In this document: one piece after another, positions 1-7,372 of the stretch
Layout: each line of letters opens with the position of its first letter
Position numbering within the stretch: position 1 is the first letter of the stretch
Assembly: GCA_035460965.1 (NCBI GenBank)
Contig: DATHWB010000065.1
Span: 1 to 15,181 of the forward strand
DNA length: 15,181 nt
DNA from: DATHWB01 sp035460965
GTDB lineage: Bacteria > Actinomycetota > Acidimicrobiia > Spongiisociales > ZC4RG35
Direction: 5' to 3'
Translations under genes and position numbers: made by a program
Notes under the pieces: generated by a model
Told to the model about the DNA's origin: nothing
The model's database searches: none
Seen by the model: only the letters and a program-made list of their open reading frames with translations

Positions 1-237
1 TCCGTCCGCAAGACCAGCCGGGTCCTGATCGTCCACGAAGACAACGAGTTCGTCGGCTTCGGCGCCGAGATCGCGGCTCAGATCGCCGACAAGGCCTTCA
101 TGTGGCTGGACGCCCCCATCAAGCGGTACGCCCTCCCCGACGTCCCTGCCATGCCCTTTGCCGAATCGCTCGAGGATATGCTCTACCCCACGCCCGCGGG
201 GATCGCCGCCCGAGTCAGGGAGCTGATCGCCTTCTGA
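1..237 (+). CDS. 2-oxoacid dehydrogenase E1 component, beta subunit (C-terminal fragment)
   Basis: An open frame enters from the left edge and stops with TGA at 235-237, giving 78 residues. The fragment reads as the C-terminal transketolase domain of thiamine-diphosphate 2-oxoacid dehydrogenases. It contains TSRVLIVHEDNEFVGFGAEI (residues 5-24), a typical E1-beta strand-helix unit, and ends with an IKRYALPDVPMPF-like segment near residues 40-53 as in branched-chain or pyruvate dehydrogenase E1. Known role of the family: with E1 alpha it decarboxylates a 2-oxoacid and passes the acyl group to lipoyl-E2. The substrate (branched-chain, pyruvate or acetoin type) cannot be decided from this piece. 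It could also be the end of a fused alpha-beta E1 protein, since the catalytic part lies outside the window. argS follows after 54 nt on the same strand. Confidence 0.85.
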   Translation, partial: SVRKTSRVLIVHEDNEFVGFGAEIAAQIADKAFMWLDAPIKRYALPDVPAMPFAESLEDMLYPTPAGIAARVRELIAF

Positions 238-277
238 CCCTCCCCGGCCAGCAGGGAAGGGGGCGGCGGGACGGCCC

Positions 278-283
278 TATCCT
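278..283 (+). promoter_or_regulatory. Candidate -10 box of argS (leaderless start)
   Basis: TATCCT lies 8 nt before the argS ATG at 292 and fits the actinobacterial TANNNT -10 pattern. Transcription would start at or next to the A of ATG, giving a leaderless mRNA. The purine-rich GGGAAGGGGGCGG further upstream is about 23 nt or more from the ATG, too far for a normal ribosome binding site. No clear -35 element is visible, so this is a pattern-based proposal. Confidence 0.35.
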
Positions 284-291
284 CGCCGTCG

Positions 292-2049
292 ATGTCCTTG
301 CTCTCCGATCTCTCGACCCTCTTCTCCGAGGCGTTCTCGGGCGTCGGCCTCGACCCTGCCTTGGGCGAGGTGGTGCCGTCTCAGAGACCGGAACTCGCCC
401 AGTTCCAGTGCAACGGTGCGATGGCCGGTGCCAAACAGGCGGGGCGCAACCCCCGTGACATCGCCGCCGAGGTCGTGGCCACCGTGGGCGGTGATCCGCG
501 CATCGCCTCACTCGACATCGCCGGTCCGGGATTCATCAACATCACCGTGACGGACGCCGCGCTGACGGAAGCGGTCGAATCGATGCGTTCCGACGACCGC
601 CTCGGTGTCGCGCCCCCCGCCGAGAAACGGAAGGTGATCGTCGATCACGGCGGCCCCAACGTCGCCAAGAGCCTCCACGTCGGCCATCTGCGCCCTGCGA
701 TCATCGGACAGGCCCTGAAGCGCATCATGGCGTTCGCCGGGTACGACGCCCTCGGGGACGTCCACCTCGGGGACTGGGGCACTCCGATGGGTCAGCTGAT
801 CGCCGAACTCGAACGGCGGAATCCCGACTGGAACTACTTCGACGCCGCCTACGAGGGCCCCTACGCGTCGGACTCGCCGGTGACCGTCGACGAGTTGGAG
901 GAGTTGTATCCGACCGCCTCCCAGCGGGCCAAGGACGATCCGGACTTCGCCGATGCCGCCCGCAGGGCGACCTTCGAGTTGCAGGATGGTCGACCCGGAT
1001 ACCGGGCGCTGTGGGGGCACTTTCGCAGGGTCTCGGTCGAGTCGATGCGCGCCATCTACGACGAGCTCGGCGTGACGTTCGAGCTGTGGCTGGGAGAGGC
1101 GTCCGTGCACGAGCGCATCGCCCCGATGATCGAGCGGATGCGGGCAACGGGCGCCGTCACCGAGAGCCAGGGGGCGTTGATCGTCGAAGTGTCCCACCCC
1201 GACGACAAGACTGAGATCCCTCCCCTGATGCTCGTCAAGTCGGACGGGGCGTACACCTACGGCACCACGGACGTGGCCACCATCGACGAGCGTGCCGAGG
1301 CCGGAACCGACGAGGTGATCTACGTGGTCGACCAGCGCCAGTCGCTCCACTTCGAGCAGGTGTTCCGGGCCGCCCGGCGGGGCGGAGTGGCACCGGCGGG
1401 CATGCTCCTCGAGCACACCGGGTTCGGCACGGTCAACGGTGCGGACGGCAAGCCGATGCGGACCCGGGACGGCAACTTGCCACGACTGCACGACCTGGTC
1501 GGCGACGTGGTGCGTCGCGCCGGCGAGCGCATGGACGAGCGGGACCTGGCGCGGGACCACCCGGTGGATGAACGCGCCCGGATCGCGTGGATGGTGGGGG
1601 TGGCGGCGCTCAAGTTCGGGGACCTCTCCAACCACCGGGCCTCCAACTACGTCTTCGATCTCGATCGGTTCACGTCATTCGAGGGCAAGACCGGCCCGTA
1701 CCTGCTGTACGCGTCCGTCCGCATCGGCTCGATCCTGCGCAGGACCGAGCAAGAACAGATCGGACCGGTGTCGCGGCTGACAGGGCAGCCGGACCGAGCT
1801 CTGGCACTCCTGCTCACGAGGTTCCCCGAGGTCGTCGATCGCACGATCGCGCTCCGGGCTCCCAACCACCTCGCCGAGTACTGCTACGAGTTGTCCCAGG
1901 TGTTCAACCGCTTCTACGAGGAGTGCCACATCCTGTCAGAGCCCGACCCCGAGTTGAGGGCCAGTTGGCTGGCCGTGGCGGAGCTGACCCGCCAGACGCT
2001 CGTGACCGGGCTCGACCTGCTCGGCATCGACGTCCCGGACCGAATGTGA
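292..2049 (+). CDS. argS: Arginyl-tRNA synthetase (ArgRS, class I)
   Basis: This 585-residue protein charges tRNA-Arg with arginine using ATP in the cytoplasm. The N-terminal ~110 residues form the ArgRS-specific additional domain, including an AGPGFINI segment. The class I signature is HVGH at residues 129-132, preceded by GGPNVAKSLH. HLGDWGTPMGQLIAE near residue 158 is the ArgRS core motif. The second nucleotide-binding loop is KPMRTRDG at 387-394, the usual ArgRS replacement for a canonical KMSKS. The C-terminal DALR-type anticodon-binding domain starts near residue 470 and contains YELSQVFNRFYEEC. Length fits the family (about 550-600). ATG 292 is the only usable start after the in-frame stop of the preceding gene at 235-237. 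It has no Shine-Dalgarno sequence at normal spacing. The stop overlaps the start of the next gene by 4 nt, so the two are probably co-translated. Confidence 0.97.
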   Translation: MSLLSDLSTLFSEAFSGVGLDPALGEVVPSQRPELAQFQCNGAMAGAKQAGRNPRDIAAEVVATVGGDPRIASLDIAGPGFINITVTDAALTEAVESMRSDDRLGVAPPAEKRKVIVDHGGPNVAKSLHVGHLRPAIIGQALKRIMAFAGYDALGDVHLGDWGTPMGQLIAELERRNPDWNYFDAAYEGPYASDSPVTVDELEELYPTASQRAKDDPDFADAARRATFELQDGRPGYRALWGHFRRVSVESMRAIYDELGVTFELWLGEASVHERIAPMIERMRATGAVTESQGALIVEVSHPDDKTEIPPLMLVKSDGAYTYGTTDVATIDERAEAGTDEVIYVVDQRQSLHFEQVFRAARRGGVAPAGMLLEHTGFGTVNGADGKPMRTRDGNLPRLHDLVGDVVRRAGERMDERDLARDHPVDERARIAWMVGVAALKFGDLSNHRASNYVFDLDRFTSFEGKTGPYLLYASVRIGSILRRTEQEQIGPVSRLTGQPDRALALLLTRFPEVVDRTIALRAPNHLAEYCYELSQVFNRFYEECHILSEPDPELRASWLAVAELTRQTLVTGLDLLGIDVPDRM

Positions 2050-2909
2050 CCGAGATCCGACCGGCCCGACCCGAGGATCACGAGGTGATCCGCGCCTTCA
2101 CCACCGACACGTTCAGCTGGGGCGACTACGTGGCGGACGTGTTCACGGAGTGGCTCCGCGACCCGGACGCGGAGGTGGCGGTCGCCACCGTCGACGACCG
2201 GCCGGTCGCCATCGCCCGCGGAGTCCTCATGTCCCCCACCGAAGGATGGATGCACGGGGCGAGGGTGCATCCCGACCACCGTCGACGGGGCCTCGCCACC
2301 ATGCTCAACGACCACCTGTGCGCCTGGGCGGCCTCCCGCGGTGCGCTCATCGTGCGTCTCATGATCGAGGCGTGGAACGAGGCCGCCCAACGTCAGGTGG
2401 CGGCCGCGGGGTACCGGATGGTGTGTGAGTGGACCAACGCCTTCCGCAACCTCGGTACGGAACCGGACCCGCACACCAATGGGGGACGCCGGGTTCCGGG
2501 GGACGAGCAGCTGGCGGTCGGCACGCCGGCGGAGATCGAACCGGCGTGGGTGACGTGGTCGACATCGGAACTCGCCCGGGCGGGACGCGGGCTGTACCCC
2601 CGCGGCTGGCTGATGCGACGGATGCACCGTCGCGACCTGGACGAGGCGACCGCCTCCGGCGGACTCCTGCACGGCCCATCGGGCTGGATCCTGGCCGAAG
2701 ACGAGGACGGCGACATGTTCGTCCCGTTCGTGGCGACCACCGACGACGACGCCTATCGCCTCGTCAAGGCCACGGTGGACCGGGCCGACAGGCGGACTTT
2801 CGCGGGCGTCCGGGTGCTGGTGCCGTCGGTGCCGTGGATGGTCGACGCCCTGCACCGCGGCGGCTTCGAGCTCTCCGGTGAGCAGATCTGGGCCAAGACC
2901 CTGGCCTGA
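2046..2909 (+). CDS. GNAT-family N-acetyltransferase with C-terminal extension
   Basis: This 287-residue protein begins at GTG 2046, whose GTGA overlaps the argS stop (TGA 2047-2049). The in-frame open region reaches further upstream, but that part is a shadow of argS. Residues 1-135 form one GNAT domain: an N-terminal EIRPARPEDHEVI strand-helix, the acetyl-CoA pyrophosphate loop VHPDHRRRGLATML (74-87, R-x-x-G-x-A type), and the late helix-strand NEAAQRQVAAAGYRMV (111-126). The remaining ~150 residues do not repeat the loop visibly and may be a degenerate second GNAT fold or a substrate-binding domain. The family transfers acetyl from acetyl-CoA to amines, and the substrate here is unknown. 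The gene is probably co-expressed with argS, but a functional link to tRNA charging is only a guess. It ends 20 nt from the convergent orf200 stop. Confidence 0.88.
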   Translation: MTEIRPARPEDHEVIRAFTTDTFSWGDYVADVFTEWLRDPDAEVAVATVDDRPVAIARGVLMSPTEGWMHGARVHPDHRRRGLATMLNDHLCAWAASRGALIVRLMIEAWNEAAQRQVAAAGYRMVCEWTNAFRNLGTEPDPHTNGGRRVPGDEQLAVGTPAEIEPAWVTWSTSELARAGRGLYPRGWLMRRMHRRDLDEATASGGLLHGPSGWILAEDEDGDMFVPFVATTDDDAYRLVKATVDRADRRTFAGVRVLVPSVPWMVDALHRGGFELSGEQIWAKTLA

Positions 2910-2929
2910 CCCGCCTCTCCGGGGAACGA

Positions 2930-3532
2930 TCAGGGCACGTCGAACACGATGAGGGCCGCCAACACCCAGACCACGTAGATCGTGGGCACCACCGCACCTC
3001 CGCCCCATCCCAACCGCTCGAGCCCCCGTCGCACGCCCCACGACGCAGGAACCCCCACCAACCCGCCTATGAAACCCGCCGCACCGGCGCTCCTGATGAC
3101 CTCCACCGCCACGCCGAACGCGTACGGGAGGTCACTCACCAGCGGGGCGAGCCGACCCGCCGCCACGAGGAGCCCGACCGAGACGAGCACGATCCCGACG
3201 ACCCGCCCGATCGCCACCTCCAGCACTGGGAATCCGTCGACCGATCCGGCCATCCCGTAGCGGCCTTCGGACGCCACCCCCAGGGCGAATCCACCACACA
3301 CCCCGATCACGAGCGCCGCCCCGAGGGTGCCGCCGATACCCGTACCGAGGTCGAGGTCGACGAGATCGAACCCGTCCAGCAGAACGGCGATGGCCAGACC
3401 GCACAGACCGGTGCCCAAGACGAGCATGGCGACGTCGAGGCCGGAGCGCAGTGTCCCCAGCAGCAAGGTCAGGTAATACCGGGGCGGCTGAGGATGTGAG
3501 CCGAGGAGATCGGACCGGTCGAGGAACGTCAT
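2930..3532 (-). CDS. Unknown polytopic membrane protein (orf200), last gene of the hyuAB-glcDEF operon
   Basis: I do not recognise this 200-residue protein. It starts at ATG 3532, whose ATGA overlaps the glcF stop by 4 nt. The open frame continues upstream to 4222, but that part is a shadow of glcF. About five hydrophobic segments are visible: residues 32-52, 63-87, 104-126, 141-164 and 180-199, separated by short loops, with a basic loop RRGLERLGW at 168-176. It is rich in Gly, Val, Leu and Ala. The only histidine is H13, in the soluble N-terminus, so it cannot bind b-type haem in the usual bis-His manner, and it shows no Fe-S motif. Its position directly after glcF suggests a role with the dehydrogenase, such as membrane docking, quinone access or substrate transport. 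That is inference from context. It has no Shine-Dalgarno sequence of its own and probably relies on translational coupling. Confidence 0.8.
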   Translation of the reverse strand: MTFLDRSDLLGSHPQPPRYYLTLLLGTLRSGLDVAMLVLGTGLCGLAIAVLLDGFDLVDLDLGTGIGGTLGAALVIGVCGGFALGVASEGRYGMAGSVDGFPVLEVAIGRVVGIVLVSVGLLVAAGRLAPLVSDLPYAFGVAVEVIRSAGAAGFIGGLVGVPASWGVRRGLERLGWGGGAVVPTIYVVWVLAALIVFDVP

Positions 3533-4779
3533 TGGGCTTGGGAAGCGTACCGGTCCGCCTCCACCGCCGTCAGCCTCTCGAGGTACCACTCCACGGGATG
3601 TGCCACACGGGTCTCGGCCGGCAGGTTCGCCCGAAGCTGCATCTCGCACCCGGGATTGGCGCTCGCCACGGCCGCCACCCCCACCGCCTCGACCTGAGCC
3701 GCCTTCAACCTTCCCAGCTCCGCCGAGGCCGACGGCCGGAGCATCGTGTAGATGCCTGCCGCACCACAGCACAGACCGTCGGGGTCGATCTCGACCGGCT
3801 CCAACCCGGCCGCCCGCAGGATGGCCCGCGGCTCCGCCAGGATCCGCTGGGCGTGCCGCAGGTGACACGGATCCTGCACCGCCACGCGGATCCCGGACGA
3901 CGGGAGGGTGGGCAACGCCCCTTCGGCGATCAAGGACGCCACGATCTCGGTGGCATCCCTGACCCTGGCGGAGAACTCGGCTCCACCCGGCGTGAGGTGG
4001 CCGTACTCCTTCAGGTGCGCCGTGCACCCAGCCGCATCCGAGACGATGACGTCTGCGGAGGAGAAGGCGGCGACGTTCTGGGCAGCGAGGCGACGGGCGA
4101 CGTCGGCGTGCCCGTCGTGGGCGGCCAGAGCCCCGCAACAGGTCTGAGCCACGGGCACCTCGACGCGGTAGCCGGCACGCTGCAGGAGAGCCACGGTGGC
4201 GTCGTGGACCGGGCCGAACCACTCGTCCATGATGCAGCCGGCCAGGACCATGGCGGTGCCGCGCGCCGCTCCTTCCGGGTCGGCGGTTCGGCCGACCCAG
4301 CTCCGGCGGCCGAACTCGAGCCTCCGCACCCCCGACAATCCGCGACGAAGGACACCAGGCAGGATCCGGCTGAGACGCAGGCGCTGGGCGACCGCCACCC
4401 CGACGGTGCCGAGCCTCACCAACGGCCTGGCGGGAAGCAGCCTTCCCAACCCGAATCGACGAGCCCGCCGAGCCATGTTCGGCCGCTGCTGGACCAACTC
4501 GGTCCTGGCGCCCTCGATCAGTCTCCCGTAGGGCACCAGCCCCGGGCAGACGGCTTCACACGCTCGACACCCGAGACAGAAGGACATCGCCTCGTCGAAG
4601 AGCTCGTCGATCACCGTGGTGCCCTCCAGCACGCCACGCATGGCGGCCAGTCGACCCCGGGGTGATGCCGACTCCTTGCCGGTCAGCCGGAACGTCGGAC
4701 AGTGCGGCAGGCACAGACCGCACTGGACGCAGTGCGAGAGCTCGTCGCCGGTGGGGGCGTCGACGGTGACGTACCCCAT
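3529..4779 (-). CDS. glcF: Glycolate oxidase-type iron-sulfur subunit (GlcF)
   Basis: This 416-residue protein is the electron-transfer subunit of a glycolate-oxidase-type 2-hydroxyacid dehydrogenase, passing electrons from the FAD subunits toward the membrane quinone pool. Two ferredoxin-like [4Fe-4S] motifs sit at the N-terminus: CVQCGLCLPHCP (C17, C20, C23, C27) and CLGCRACEAVCP (C68, C71, C74, C78). Two cysteine-rich CCG domains follow: C182, C214-C215 and C252 in the first; C305, C337-C338 and C378 in the second. This is the heterodisulfide-reductase subunit D-like layout of GlcF and LldE/LutA proteins, and the length is close to known GlcF. The start at ATG 4779 is supported by TGATG coupling to glcE and by GGAGGA at 5 nt spacing. 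The gene overlaps orf200 by 4 nt. The true substrate may be glycolate, D-lactate or another 2-hydroxyacid. Confidence 0.92.
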   Translation of the reverse strand: MGYVTVDAPTGDELSHCVQCGLCLPHCPTFRLTGKESASPRGRLAAMRGVLEGTTVIDELFDEAMSFCLGCRACEAVCPGLVPYGRLIEGARTELVQQRPNMARRARRFGLGRLLPARPLVRLGTVGVAVAQRLRLSRILPGVLRRGLSGVRRLEFGRRSWVGRTADPEGAARGTAMVLAGCIMDEWFGPVHDATVALLQRAGYRVEVPVAQTCCGALAAHDGHADVARRLAAQNVAAFSSADVIVSDAAGCTAHLKEYGHLTPGGAEFSARVRDATEIVASLIAEGALPTLPSSGIRVAVQDPCHLRHAQRILAEPRAILRAAGLEPVEIDPDGLCCGAAGIYTMLRPSASAELGRLKAAQVEAVGVAAVASANPGCEMQLRANLPAETRVAHPVEWYLERLTAVEADRYASQAQ

Positions 4780-5885
4780 CAGATTCCTCCGGGCAGGCGG
4801 CCGCGGTTGACGACCCGCCCCGGGTCGAAGGCGGCGATGAGCCGTCGCTGGACGTCGAGAGCCGGTGGGTCCGCCCCCCAGGCGTCGAGCCCGTCGTAGA
4901 ACGTGTCCGGCGCCGAGGTCACGGTGAGCCGCCCGCCCCGCTCTTCCGCCCAAGCCCGGATCGCCGTCCAATCGGCATCGGCGGCGCCGGCCACGTCGAC
5001 CCGACCCACCCCGTGCTGGGCCACGAACGGACCGACGTGGCGTATGCGCTCGACGGCGGCAGCGATGTCTGCCGGAGCGACCGTCACGGCGACGGTCACG
5101 TCCCCTCGCGGAGGCTGGGGCCACGCCAGCCCTTCGGTGCGTTCCCCTCCCAGGCGTGCCACATCGATGTCGACCTGTTGGGGCGGGCCCTCCACGTACA
5201 CCGCCGCCCCCGACTCCGTCTCGAGAACCGCCAACGGCCGGTACATCGTCTTCCAGGCGCCCACGGGATCGTCGACTGCGACGGTGGCGGACGTCGTGGA
5301 TCGGGGCCAGAGCTTCAGGCAGACGGACGTGATCACGCCCAGCGATCCATGGGCACCGAACACCGATCGCTGGATGTCGTAGCCCGAGACGTTCTTCACG
5401 ACCCGGCCACCCGCCGTCACCAATCGTCCGTCCCCGGTGGCGAGCGTCGTCTGCAGGATGCGGTCGCGAGTCGGTCCGTAGCGCGGTCGGCGGTAGCCGG
5501 AGACGCCGGCGGAGATGACACCGCCGACCGTTGCGCCCGGAGCCGTCTCGGGTAGGGCGGCCGTCTGGTTTCGCCCCGCCAGCTCCCGCTCCAGATCGTC
5601 GACCAGCACCCCGGCCTCCACCACCACCGTGAGATCATCCGGCTGCCACTCCACGATCCGGTCCAGTGACGTGGTCGCCACCACGACATCCGGCGCCACC
5701 CGACGGCCGAGCCCCTGGTGGGTGCCTCCGCCCCACGGGACCACCACCGCGTCGACCGCGGTGGCGGCCGCCATGACTTCTGCCATCTCGGCAGGCGAAG
5801 CCGGGGCGAGGCGATGACGAGCGGGGGGCAGGTCCTGCCGCTCGGCGGCGGTGAACTCACCGAGGTCCCTGGTGTCGACCGCCAT
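4779..5885 (-). CDS. glcE: Glycolate oxidase-type FAD-binding subunit (GlcE)
   Basis: This 368-residue protein is the smaller flavin-domain subunit of the glycolate oxidase complex. The PCMH-type FAD-binding fold spans about residues 25-200. It contains WGGGTHQGLG (51-60) for pyrophosphate binding, ATVGGVISAGVSGYRRPRYG (118-137), the GlcE-typical RVVKNVSGYD (161-170) and GSLGVIT (180-186). The C-terminal half is shorter than in GlcD and ends with the family's AFDPGRVVNRGRLPGG closure. E. coli GlcE is of similar size (about 350). The start is ATG 5885, whose A is the last base of the glcD TGA (a TGATG junction). The open frame continues to 5930, but that 15-residue extension would lie inside the glcD C-terminus and has no better binding site. 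It is paralogous to GlcD, and both are needed together with GlcF in the known enzyme. Confidence 0.92.
   Translation of the reverse strand: MAVDTRDLGEFTAAERQDLPPARHRLAPASPAEMAEVMAAATAVDAVVVPWGGGTHQGLGRRVAPDVVVATTSLDRIVEWQPDDLTVVVEAGVLVDDLERELAGRNQTAALPETAPGATVGGVISAGVSGYRRPRYGPTRDRILQTTLATGDGRLVTAGGRVVKNVSGYDIQRSVFGAHGSLGVITSVCLKLWPRSTTSATVAVDDPVGAWKTMYRPLAVLETESGAAVYVEGPPQQVDIDVARLGGERTEGLAWPQPPRGDVTVAVTVAPADIAAAVERIRHVGPFVAQHGVGRVDVAGAADADWTAIRAWAEERGGRLTVTSAPDTFYDGLDAWGADPPALDVQRRLIAAFDPGRVVNRGRLPGGI
4785..4790 (-). promoter_or_regulatory. Ribosome binding site of glcF
   Basis: On the minus strand GGAGGA lies 5 nt before the glcF ATG, inside the last codons of glcE (encoding PGG). It is the strongest Shine-Dalgarno sequence in the operon and fixes the glcF start at 4779, although the junction is also a TGATG overlap. 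It may let glcF be translated above the level set by coupling. Confidence 0.8.
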
Positions 5886-7351
5886 CAGATCCAGGTCCCT
5901 TCCGGAATCGGACGACCGAAGTCGTAACACCGGGAGCCCCGCGGGAGGATCTTGTCCGGATTGAAGAGACCGCCAGGATCCAGTGTCTCCTTCACCCGGG
6001 CCTGGGCGTCGAGGTCGACCGGGGAGAACATCAGCGGCATCAGGTCGCGCTTCTCCATCCCCACCCCGTGCTCTCCCGTCAGAGCGCCTCCGTTCTCCAC
6101 GCTGAGGGTCACCAGCTCGGCCGAGGCGGCGTGCACCCGGTCGAGGGCGCCCGGCTCGTCGGCGTCGAAGGTCATGAGCGGGTGCAGGTTGCCGTCACCG
6201 GCGTGGAAGACGTTCATCATCAGCAGGCCGTGCCTCTCCCCGATCCGGTAGACCTCCTCCATCGTCTCGACCAGCCGGGTACGAGGCACGACGGTGTCGT
6301 GCAGGTAGTAGTTGGGCGCCAACTGGGCGGCAGCCCCGAATGCGGACTTGCGCGCCTTCCACAACACCGCTCGCTCGGCGTCATCGGCCGCGGTGCGGAT
6401 GGAACGCGCCCCGCACTGTCCGGCGACGCGCTCGATGATGGCCGCCTCGGCTTCCACCGACGCCGTCTCGCCCGTGACTTCCGCCAGGAGGATGGCGGCT
6501 GCGTCCACCGGGAATCCGGCGTGCAGCCAGTTCTCCACCGCCGTCGTCATGCGCTGATCCATCATCTCGAGGGCGGCAGGGACGATGCCGGCGGCGATCA
6601 CCCCGGACACGGTGGCGGCGGCCGCTCCGACGCTGTCGAACACGCACAGCAGGGTCCGGACGTCCGGCGGATTGGGCGTGAGCTTCACGAGCACCTTGGT
6701 GATGATCCCGAGCGTGCCTTCCGAGCCGACGAGGATCGTGCGCAGGTCCACGCCCGGAACGTCGGGAGCGTCGCCACCCACCGAGATCACCTTTCCGCCG
6801 GCCATCACGATCTCCAACCCGAGAATGTGATCGGTGGTGGAGCCGTCGGCCAGACAGTGAGGGCCACCGGAGTTGTTGGCGACGTTTCCGCCGATCGTGC
6901 ACGCCTGCTGCGACGACGGATCCGGGGCGAAGTGGAGCCCCAGGGGAGCGGTGTGCCGCGAGAGGTCGAGGTTGATCACCCCGGGGCCGACCCAGGCCGA
7001 ACGATTGGCGGCGTCGACGGAGTGGATCGTGTTCATGCGTGTGGTCGAGACGACGATCCCCGCTTCGATGGGAACGGCGCCCCCGGCGAGCCCGGTTCCG
7101 GCACCGCGGGCGACGATCGGCAACGCGTGCCGTTCCGCCACGCGAACCAGCTCCGCCACCTGTCCGGTCGAGGACGGCATCACCGCCACCGTGGCGGTCC
7201 CGCGGAACACGCCGGCATCCTTGGCGTAGAGGAACCGTTCGAGCTCGTCGGACAGCACGTGTTCGCGGCCCACGACCGCGGCCAGGTCGTCGACCAGTCC
7301 TGGGTGGATCGGACGCGTGTGTCCCGATGTCTTCTCGTCGAATGTCGGCAC
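5885..7351 (-). CDS. glcD: Glycolate oxidase-type FAD-linked catalytic subunit (GlcD)
   Basis: This 488-residue FAD-linked oxidase probably carries the catalytic site that oxidises a 2-hydroxyacid to a 2-oxoacid (glycolate to glyoxylate in the best-known case). The FAD-binding PCMH domain (about 50-230) shows RGAGTGLAGGAVP (82-94), IGGNVANNSGGPH (153-165) and GSEGTLGIIT (209-218). The FAD-oxidase C domain (232-470) shows the His-containing HAGDGNLHP (383-391) and GEHGVG (426-431) and ends with LDPGGLFNPDKILP. Length matches E. coli GlcD (about 500). The start is GTG 7351, the only start codon between the in-frame upstream stop and the conserved region, with a weak binding site. It lies 21 nt after the hyuB stop and overlaps glcE by 1 nt. 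D-lactate or D-2-hydroxyglutarate dehydrogenases share this fold, but the adjacent glcE and glcF favour the GlcDEF type. Confidence 0.93.
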   Translation of the reverse strand: MPTFDEKTSGHTRPIHPGLVDDLAAVVGREHVLSDELERFLYAKDAGVFRGTATVAVMPSSTGQVAELVRVAERHALPIVARGAGTGLAGGAVPIEAGIVVSTTRMNTIHSVDAANRSAWVGPGVINLDLSRHTAPLGLHFAPDPSSQQACTIGGNVANNSGGPHCLADGSTTDHILGLEIVMAGGKVISVGGDAPDVPGVDLRTILVGSEGTLGIITKVLVKLTPNPPDVRTLLCVFDSVGAAAATVSGVIAAGIVPAALEMMDQRMTTAVENWLHAGFPVDAAAILLAEVTGETASVEAEAAIIERVAGQCGARSIRTAADDAERAVLWKARKSAFGAAAQLAPNYYLHDTVVPRTRLVETMEEVYRIGERHGLLMMNVFHAGDGNLHPLMTFDADEPGALDRVHAASAELVTLSVENGGALTGEHGVGMEKRDLMPLMFSPVDLDAQARVKETLDPGGLFNPDKILPRGSRCYDFGRPIPEGTWI

Positions 7352-7372
7352 TGGACCCGAGGCTACCGCGCG

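Noticed and set aside
508..1635. Long minus-strand open frame antisense to argS
   Set aside because: argS is unmistakable on the other strand; the antisense product is of Arg/Gly/His/Val-rich shadow composition with no motif.
2910..2929. Terminator between the convergent GNAT gene and orf200
   Set aside because: The 20-bp gap holds no inverted repeat or T-run.
1914..3041. Long minus-strand open frame across the GNAT gene
   Set aside because: It overlaps the GNAT gene, with clear motifs on the plus strand, and also orf200; the composition is that of a GC-rich shadow.
3533..4222. N-terminal extension of orf200
   Set aside because: It lies inside glcF in another frame and is Arg/Gly-rich; the ATGA junction at 3532 gives a hydrophobic protein of sensible composition.
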